From: Trichaptum fuscoviolaceum
Lineage: Eukaryota > Basidiomycota > Agaricomycetes > Hymenochaetales > Trichaptaceae
NCBI GenBank assembly: GCA_910574455.1
Contig: CAJSYZ010000007.1
Coordinates: forward strand, 4,044,461-4,108,460
Direction: 5' to 3'
Length of the DNA: 64,000 nt
Part shown: positions 58,501 to 64,000 of the stretch, one piece after another
Position numbering within the stretch: the first letter of the stretch is position 1
Layout: each line of letters starts with the position of its first letter
Program-made: the position numbers and the translations under genes
Notes under the pieces: model-generated
Told to the model about the DNA's origin: nothing
Databases searched by the model: none
What the model saw: the letters and a program-made list of their open reading frames with translations, nothing else

Positions 58501-61500
58501 TTTTCGATAGAGAGGTGAAGTTGTTGTCTATAGTAGATGTGATAGCTTGAGGAATAGGGTCAATCGTAGAACTGTTATTAGGCATATTATCAGGGTATGT
58601 AAAATAACCGGTGAGTCGCAGACGATTCAAATTATCTGCAATCTCGAGTTCCTCGTTCATGGAATGTAAACTCTTCTTTTGCACGACAGGTAAGTCTTCC
58701 GTTTCGTTAAGGCCGAACAGTGATGCCATGCCTTTGAGACGACTTTCCCTAGCGGCTCTATCATCCTTTCTCAATCGTTCAGCTTCGCGTTCATCCTCAC
58801 AATTACATAATTCCTCCCAATTTGCAGTGACACGTTTGGCGATATCGGACAGAGTATAAGATTGAAAGAAAGTATCGATATTGACATGATTATTTAGTTG
58901 CACAAGTGGGACCGAAACACTGAATGGTTTGAAGTGGGCCAAAACAAACCAATAATATCTTGGTGTGTCTGATATTCGAGGAGCAGAGCTACCGATCATT
59001 CGTGGAATGGACGACCAAGTGGAGGGATCGGGAGAAATTGAGCCCTCGAGCCGTAGCTCATGAGTTAGGTGTTGTGGATGACTTTGTAGGAGACAGAAAC
59101 GAGGTTTCGTACCCCGTCGAGAATCGTCGATGCTGTCGGAAGACTTAGGACGTTTCCTGAATGCATGAGAGAACATGTAAAAGCAGACGTCGCGCAAGTT
59201 AGCATCCCTGTGAACGTAGTCCATTACTTGATCAACGTGAAATACGCGACCTTGGTTATCGATAGAAATGGAGAGTTGTTCAGGTTCTACGACGGGTGCC
59301 CTGGGAGGCTCGTCCGAGTTGTCATCCTCATCGTCTGAGGTATAATCGAAAGCGATAGGGACGTTGTACGTTCTCATAACATACGACATGAGAAAGCCAG
59401 ACATCATTGGTGCAGAAGGATGAGAGAGAATGACATCACCTAGACCTCTGAGGAAGCGGGCGGCAATCTGGCCATGAATTTCACGTTTTCTGGATAACTG
59501 AGTGAGGCATTTGTGTAGAACGTGTTTAGCATTCTGTTGCGCGGTTTCCGCACCGTCAGGGCTTGTCTCAGTTTCTAGAACGGCACGAGACAGTAGACTG
59601 AGGACTTGGTGCGTACGCATATCCATTTTAGTGATGTAGTCAGTGATATAAATGATAGCGGCTCTAGCAGCTCGGCCGGAGAGAATGCATTTGAGGTCGT
59701 GATTGTGACGACAGAAGACCATGATGTAACGGTTGTGAAAATTTATAGTTGAATCTCTTACGATGAACACAACGGCATTGTTGACCTCGTCATACCACGA
59801 TTTCTCGACTAGTTCATGAGGGAACTTGAAGCGGCACTTGTTATCGTTGCCATATTTATGACAAACCTTCTGACATTGATGCCGCTGCATGCGTTCCCCA
59901 CAACGTTTGATTTCCTCATCACTCATTTCTTGATAAAAGACCTTAAGTTGTTCGTCGTAGAGAATAGGATTAGAGCCTTTAAGCAGAGGGTCGGGGGGAC
60001 GGGGGGGACGCTCACACCTTGGATCTGTTATGTCTTCGCGATCGGAGTCGAGAGACACAAGGGGAAGGTGATGCTGGATGATGTCCTCAAAGAATGAGAA
60101 ATACTGAGTCTGATAATTGACATTGTCACGTAATAATTTGTGCAAGTCAGTGGGGTTTAAGGAACCCCTGAGATTCATAACAAAGTGTGCATGTAAAGCC
60201 CCCCGGCCGGTCACTTCTATGGTGCCGGCGAAGCAGGTTAAATGTCCCAAAATACCACCTTCAGGCTTTGAACGATGGCTAAGGAAATCCCAAGCAAAGA
60301 GGTCCTCAAAGATGCGTGTGAAGCAAAAGTCAAAGTAGTCAGCGGCTGCGACTGGGTCGTGAGCCAAACGGCGAGCGCGCTCGGGCCCAGGCACTAAGTG
60401 AGGAAATCGGCTGGTTAGGTCTACAGTTGAATCACCGTACATTACTTGAAATAACGGGGCGTGTTGTCCTGCGGGATTCATTGTGAAATATAGGCAATGT
60501 AGATTGAAAGCAGCCGCTTGACCGAACACGGAAGAGCGCATTTTAAGCATGGAGCCTTGGGAACCGGGAATCTTATTTGATATGGTGTTTACCTCTCTAA
60601 GGAGAGTGAGTGCATTTTTCTCCACAGGAGTTAAATCACCAGCAGACCCTTCGTCGCGGATGCGTTCGGAAAGCTTTAATAGGGATTGCGCAGACACGGA
60701 GGAAATTTTCTGGGCGAGAGACTCGAAATCGGACCTTTGAACGGTGAGGTGTGTGTGAAGATGTGCCTGGTGACGTTGATAAATATTTATGGCGGTGAAG
60801 AGGAAGGACCAGTGATATCTAACAGAGCGGTCCGGACAATCAAGAAGCGCGTTAGCACGAGGGAGAAAAGTGACGCTTTTCAGTCGAGTACGGTCGTCAA
60901 AACCACCAATGCCGTACGGAAACAACGTAGGGTACATGGAAGGAAACAGAGAGGGATTGTTATATTCGGACACGGGAGCAGAGGAGTTGGAGATAAGTAG
61001 ATCAGGCATGTCACGAGAAGCAGGAATGAGATTGCGGACTGCAGAGGCGTTTAAAATTCGACCGGGTATGCAAGCGCCGTCTGGGTCGACGACACCTAGT
61101 TTGTCAAGGAGGACGAAGGGAGCATCATCGTCGGTCACAGATTGGCCTTTAAGTGAATCGGAGGGGTGATCTGTGTAACCGGCAGTTTCATCGTCGAAGA
61201 TATCGGCGGGTTCAATTGTTGAAGTTATGACACGTTCTTCGACACCGGGAAGAATACCCGCATCAGGATAGAGATCCAGAATTTCGGGAGCTAGCGTCAC
61301 ATTAGAATAGAGGCGATTGTGCACTTTCAGCCAACAGAGGAAAGCCCAAACTTTCTGTTTGCGTATGAAGAACATTGAACGAAGGCCGGCGGACTTGAAA
61401 GGCGATGTGCCAATGAACACGACTGAAATATTACCATTAACATCAGCAGGAGTGCGAGGTAATACAAGAGCAGTGGAAGAGACATTCATCTCATGGGCGC

Positions 61501-62728
61501 AAGTGTTACCTCTAAGATACCGAGGGTTGCGGGGGTCAGGAGAACCATATAAGCGAGCGATGAGTGCGGTAGGTTTGCACAACGCACATACCATCTCTTC
61601 AACCCAAGTCAAGTCCTTGAATTCATCCGGGAGAGAACCACGGAAAAGACCGTTTGCCAATGCGAATTTGGGTAGAGTTCCTTTAGAGAAGGGACCAATG
61701 CAGTCAGAGCAGATGTCAGCGAAGACGCCGCATTCAGTCGTACGGATGCCAGCCGGGGACAAAACGCAGCCCTGAATGCAGGGAATACCGTACTCAAAAG
61801 TGAATTGAGTGGAGAGAAAGTCATCTTTATTTCTAAGCACATGCCAAGGGAGAGAGTGAAATGCAGGGGTTGCACAATCAAAGGATGAAATCGCATTTCC
61901 ATACACAGCACGATCGCAGACACAGCACGGCTGAGGAGGAACATAGATAGAGTTTAACCAATAACGATGAAGACAGGCGAGTTTAACTTCCTCGGAAATA
62001 GTTTCCGGCCAACAGGTAGGAGAGGGGGGGGAAGGAGGGACGAGAAGGCCTGAGACTATGTCGTGGCCGAACTCTTCAACGAGGATGTGGAAGATGAGAT
62101 CCGAAGCGGTGTCAGGGATAGGGAGGTGGGGACAAAGAGAATCGTGGTCGTCAGTAAGTTGAGAAAGAGAGGAAGAAGCAACCTCTGATCTGCGTGTGAG
62201 TAGGTACGACATCAGTTCAGACACGATTTTGTGTGGATAGTAAACTGATTTGACGTGGTGAAGCGGATGCGCAAGCTTGAGGACGTTACGCATGAGAAGT
62301 ACGGGGAGCTTAGATAAATGATCACGAATAATGTTGTCAGGGATTTGAAAGAGAGGATAGGCATGGGGAAGGCAATTCCGAGAAGCACGAGGGGGAGTGG
62401 AACGTAGACATCGAGAGACCATGGAGCCAAAGGCATTGTCGACTAGTTTAGATATCAATTGAACGCGTGAGGAATCCTGAGTAGCATGAAGCTGAAGGGA
62501 ATACGCGAGCGAGAACAAGCTCGTATAGCACAAGGAAGCCAAACGCTTTAGATAAGAAGCGCAGGTTTTAGAGAAGACAGCCAACACGGCGTCCTTTTTC
62601 ATGAATGTGGCGGCAGGGCACAATTTTGTAAGGAATACTTTGAGATCCTCAACAGTACACCGTTCTGTACGAATGACAATTTCAGATTCAGAGAGATGGA
62701 GCCATGCAGGGGACAGGGCTTCGGACAT
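55562..62728 (-). CDS. Helitron replicase/PIF1 helicase with C-terminal cysteine-peptidase-like domain (2,388 residues)
   Basis: Start set at ATG 62728 (MSEALSPAWLHLSESEI); the frame continues upstream to 62929 but that part is Pro/Leu-rich and unlike the rest. A Cys-rich domain (PCCVCDRAV, DICSDC, CALCKPT) lies at about residues 265-390. The Rep domain has the HUH motif GRGALHAHF near 60190 (about residue 845) and the paired tyrosines YITDYITK near 59645 (about 1028). A PIF1-family helicase starts near 58140 with Walker A LTGPGGTGKTH, then Walker B FLDEMSM near 57850, GDLYQFPPI and LHRQHRM. A basic nuclear-localisation-like run (KKRRLNKDKKSSSKRPK) precedes a peptidase-like end with DYSCAYDA (Cys), RGDHFVTALF (His) and WLQDG (Asp). 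The frame is uninterrupted with all key residues, so it may be active. Confidence 0.93.
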   Translation of the reverse strand: MSEALSPAWLHLSESEIVIRTERCTVEDLKVFLTKLCPAATFMKKDAVLAVFSKTCASYLKRLASLCYTSLFSLAYSLQLHATQDSSRVQLISKLVDNAFGSMVSRCLRSTPPRASRNCLPHAYPLFQIPDNIIRDHLSKLPVLLMRNVLKLAHPLHHVKSVYYPHKIVSELMSYLLTRRSEVASSSLSQLTDDHDSLCPHLPIPDTASDLIFHILVEEFGHDIVSGLLVPPSPPSPTCWPETISEEVKLACLHRYWLNSIYVPPQPCCVCDRAVYGNAISSFDCATPAFHSLPWHVLRNKDDFLSTQFTFEYGIPCIQGCVLSPAGIRTTECGVFADICSDCIGPFSKGTLPKFALANGLFRGSLPDEFKDLTWVEEMVCALCKPTALIARLYGSPDPRNPRYLRGNTCAHEMNVSSTALVLPRTPADVNGNISVVFIGTSPFKSAGLRSMFFIRKQKVWAFLCWLKVHNRLYSNVTLAPEILDLYPDAGILPGVEERVITSTIEPADIFDDETAGYTDHPSDSLKGQSVTDDDAPFVLLDKLGVVDPDGACIPGRILNASAVRNLIPASRDMPDLLISNSSAPVSEYNNPSLFPSMYPTLFPYGIGGFDDRTRLKSVTFLPRANALLDCPDRSVRYHWSFLFTAINIYQRHQAHLHTHLTVQRSDFESLAQKISSVSAQSLLKLSERIRDEGSAGDLTPVEKNALTLLREVNTISNKIPGSQGSMLKMRSSVFGQAAAFNLHCLYFTMNPAGQHAPLFQVMYGDSTVDLTSRFPHLVPGPERARRLAHDPVAAADYFDFCFTRIFEDLFAWDFLSHRSKPEGGILGHLTCFAGTIEVTGRGALHAHFVMNLRGSLNPTDLHKLLRDNVNYQTQYFSFFEDIIQHHLPLVSLDSDREDITDPRCERPPRPPDPLLKGSNPILYDEQLKVFYQEMSDEEIKRCGERMQRHQCQKVCHKYGNDNKCRFKFPHELVEKSWYDEVNNAVVFIVRDSTINFHNRYIMVFCRHNHDLKCILSGRAARAAIIYITDYITKMDMRTHQVLSLLSRAVLETETSPDGAETAQQNAKHVLHKCLTQLSRKREIHGQIAARFLRGLGDVILSHPSAPMMSGFLMSYVMRTYNVPIAFDYTSDDEDDNSDEPPRAPVVEPEQLSISIDNQGRVFHVDQVMDYVHRDANLRDVCFYMFSHAFRKRPKSSDSIDDSRRGTKPRFCLLQSHPQHLTHELRLEGSISPDPSTWSSIPRMIGSSAPRISDTPRYYWFVLAHFKPFSVSVPLVQLNNHVNIDTFFQSYTLSDIAKRVTANWEELCNCEDEREAERLRKDDRAARESRLKGMASLFGLNETEDLPVVQKKSLHSMNEELEIADNLNRLRLTGYFTYPDNMPNNSSTIDPIPQAITSTIDNNFTSLSKTWLSELRQATQAIASRRRNSSDVLTQSQVIPIRETSQFHASFLPPSSDTAPPVRETVSNTMHNAPHSLSSPAEVIEDIGKRNNLNEEQWIAYRLIANAFIQKRASEQDPTAPGATPLRLFLTGPGGTGKTHVVKTVKQVMAHYGCEDRIRFLAPTGTAATLIEGRTIHSGLSIVVKRRNDISQSKSSTFADLPILELSVNNKLAVRNEWKDVYLLFLDEMSMVGLYFLAQIDRALRYGKENFDDYFGGLIVILSGDLYQFPPILDRPVYSEIQSLAPVTDRELMVRLGKLAWNSVTDVVELHRQHRMVDDPEYGLAVNRLRTAQCTPADVDLFNSRVMRGQHNRQGVDLSLTDLSSSVAIVKTNNLRKAINFEKAKAITDRYSHLTLLQCEAFDEVGKSGKALSSESERDIALRSQYKKKGGKTVPLGLLHIYIGMPVVLKEKNISTELRITNGACGYIYHYLLQNNTGLRNILHTVFVYFPDSPVQLSHLPRGVVPITPIITPFSHAVQNEDGSFTPIAMRRHQVPIEGRFAATAHFAQGKTMGHITAALGAGGPHAYVCASRPTSRLGLVLTEPTSLYQLNTPRPHSLLTESERLSIIHHNTLVKLGYLKESLKPLQPCYSHATAHITWKTKNDKSVEGVELVNEIDSHDTVTTPTKKRRLNKDKKSSSKRPKQDLDSVSVPIPTISLPGVQWTLDYSCAYDAFIMTLFSAMLIAPASWLDSFSALNNFTSKLTAFLQPLRQEPNTNAFNVTRDYLRDMLYHFDSQAFPRRGQIVIAVTRIIETMMNSTNISGEMLIAPSCEACNLLSHLDHSSVSFTPTLLHPSQSNAALTDPCLLSSWFANMALTSEFAISTYMLHSAECSGSLLVNLSLPTPPPLLYFEIQALNHLPLLADIKLSFPSPTGSASYQLCSIIYVRGDHFVTALFFQDTVWLQDGRQKGGQCVPLQGYSISNLTHVVPSDLISDRMPHVFCYVRIH
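55562..62728 (-). mobile_element. Helitron (rolling-circle transposon), coding core; ends not located
   Basis: Defined only by the Rep/PIF1 gene. Helitrons insert between A and T and have 5'-TC and CTRR-3' ends with a short hairpin. On this strand the 5' end should lie to the right of 62.9 kb and the 3' end to the left of 55.5 kb. I could not identify either with confidence, so cargo content is open. Confidence 0.7.
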
Positions 62729-64000
62729 GGTTCGAACGATTATTGACGACGAATTTTGTGGGGGTGGGGGGGTGGGGGGGGTGGTGTGAGCAACGGACGG
62801 GAGGAGAGGACAAAGAAGATATGAGGGAAAAATTAACCACCTGACGTGGGAAAGAAGCGGGTACCTTAGAAAGTGAGACTCGAAAATGAGAGGGAGAGAG
62901 ACGTACGGAGAAGCGGAAGGGAAAGTCATTGATATGGAACGATATAGAGAAATTATAGTGAAAAAGGAAGAAGGGTGGAAGTGGGAGGAATACGAAAAGT
63001 GGAAAGAGAAAGAAAAATTAAAAACACAAAGAGAAAAGTGGAGGCACGAGAATCGAACGCTAAGCAGCTTGAAACCAAATTTGGAAAAAAGGATTCAGAG
63101 CGAAGAACCACTGCACCATTGCAGAATATACAAAAGGAAAAATACTAGCAAGTTTGTAAGAAATAACGCGGGCCCGGGGAAGACGGAGCATGAAGGAGAG
63201 AGGAACGAGAGACAGGAACGCGTGTATAGAGCGACAGCAGGAGATAACGACGGAAGCGCTAGGACAAGAAACAAAAACGCACAAGCAACTGAGGAGCAGT
63301 GGGTAAAATAATATAACAAACAAGAATAGACCACAGAAGCAGGGAAAAGGTACGGAATAATAATGAAATGAAAACCATAAAAACCAAGAATGAACGAGTT
63401 AGACGGAAAATAAACTAAGAAAAGAAGATTTAGGCTACACATGAAACAAAAAAGACTGTTTACCAGGCACGAAGTAGATAAGAGAAAATTTGCGATTGGC
63501 TAGGGGCGTGAGAATCTGCTTACTTTCTGTAAAACTGGATTAAAGTTCACGACGACACATCCCTCCCTCAGCTACGCTTCGTGTCGGGGAATCATCAGAA
63601 AAAGAAGATAAAATATGAATAGAGTATAGTTACATACCATCAGAACCAAAAATACAAAGATTTGAAGGCCATCCTGTGGATGGATGGATGTCGAGGGGGA
63701 TGGATGGACGACGACGAAGTGGAAAGAGAGAGAGAGGGAGGAGGTCGTTGAATGCGACGCGTCACGGTCTTGCTCAAGTTGGTAATTCAAACTCCGCAGC
63801 ATCATCGCGCCTCAAGCTTCGAATCGCTAAGTCCGCAAAAAACATCAGAGTTGGTTCAAACTTCAGACTATTTCCAGCTACGCGTCTTCAATTACAACAC
63901 TCACGAGAAAGTGACCGCATTTGAGGCCCATCAGCATTGTGCTGACGGGCTGCAATGATATGACGATCAAGGCTTAGGACTGGGACAAAGAGTGGAAGTG
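62729..64000. other. Region upstream of the Helitron gene; purine-rich, no gene recognised
   Basis: Includes a G/T-rich run (about 62759-62785), long A/G-rich plus-strand sequence (62900-63050), and a tRNA-like element on the minus strand. 'gatggatggatg' and 'gagagagaga' simple repeats lie near 63680-63740. This is where the 5' terminus of the Helitron is expected. Confidence 0.4.
63040..63120 (-). ncRNA. tRNA-like element with A and B boxes
   Basis: Minus strand: TGGTGCAGTGG (63118-63108) fits the A box and GTTCGATTC (63058-63050) the B box. CTCTGAATCC resembles a tRNA-Gln anticodon arm, and a T-rich run follows. The T and acceptor stems do not pair, so it is a decayed tRNA or SINE head. 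Confidence 0.4.

Noticed and set aside
1..64000. CRISPR array, rRNA genes, bacterial operons or prophage
   Set aside because: Introns, LTR element and Helitron mark this as fungal nuclear DNA; no short regularly spaced repeats with unique spacers and no rRNA segments were seen.

Overview
The window reads as nuclear DNA of a filamentous fungus, most likely an agaricomycete basidiomycete. The reasons are the many short introns (about 47-60 bp, GT..AG), a chromodomain Ty3/gypsy element, a fungal-type Helitron replicase-helicase, and several proteins of kinds I know mainly from mushroom-forming fungi. Function calls rest on recognised motifs read from the sequence; no database search was run. Gene models were built by hand from splice signals and reading phase.

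Layout. 1-737: start of an SH3-domain gene, possibly a Cdc25-type RasGEF, running off the left edge. 1618-24941: a large tandem repeat with a period of 9,151-9,154 bp. It has a diverged head (1618-3180), two full units (3181-12331 and 12332-21485) and a third cut off at 24941. Each unit carries two broken metabolic genes side by side, a PIG3-like quinone oxidoreductase tail and a frameshifted THI4 (thiazole synthase), plus smaller internal repeats. 25.7-27.5 kb: a decaying protein kinase gene and a partial second copy of it. 29.5-30.2 kb: a three-exon coiled-coil gene.

32.0-55.4 kb: a set of genes nearly all on the minus strand. It holds three members of one F-box-like family, a probable TET/JBP-type 2-oxoglutarate dioxygenase, a Clr2-like silencing factor, an 846-residue Spt5-like KOW protein, and several intact multi-exon genes of unknown function. 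One of these, a ten-exon gene, is split by a 6,731-bp chromodomain gypsy element with identical LTRs and a perfect 5-bp target duplication. 55.6-62.7 kb: a single uninterrupted frame of about 2,390 codons encoding a Helitron Rep/PIF1 protein with an added C-terminal cysteine-peptidase-like domain, on the same strand as the neighbouring genes.

Together, the right half looks like a transposon-rich accessory region. Genes that could act on chromatin, DNA modification or transcription sit beside a potentially autonomous rolling-circle transposon. Whether they travel with it as cargo is a hypothesis; I could not locate the element's ends.
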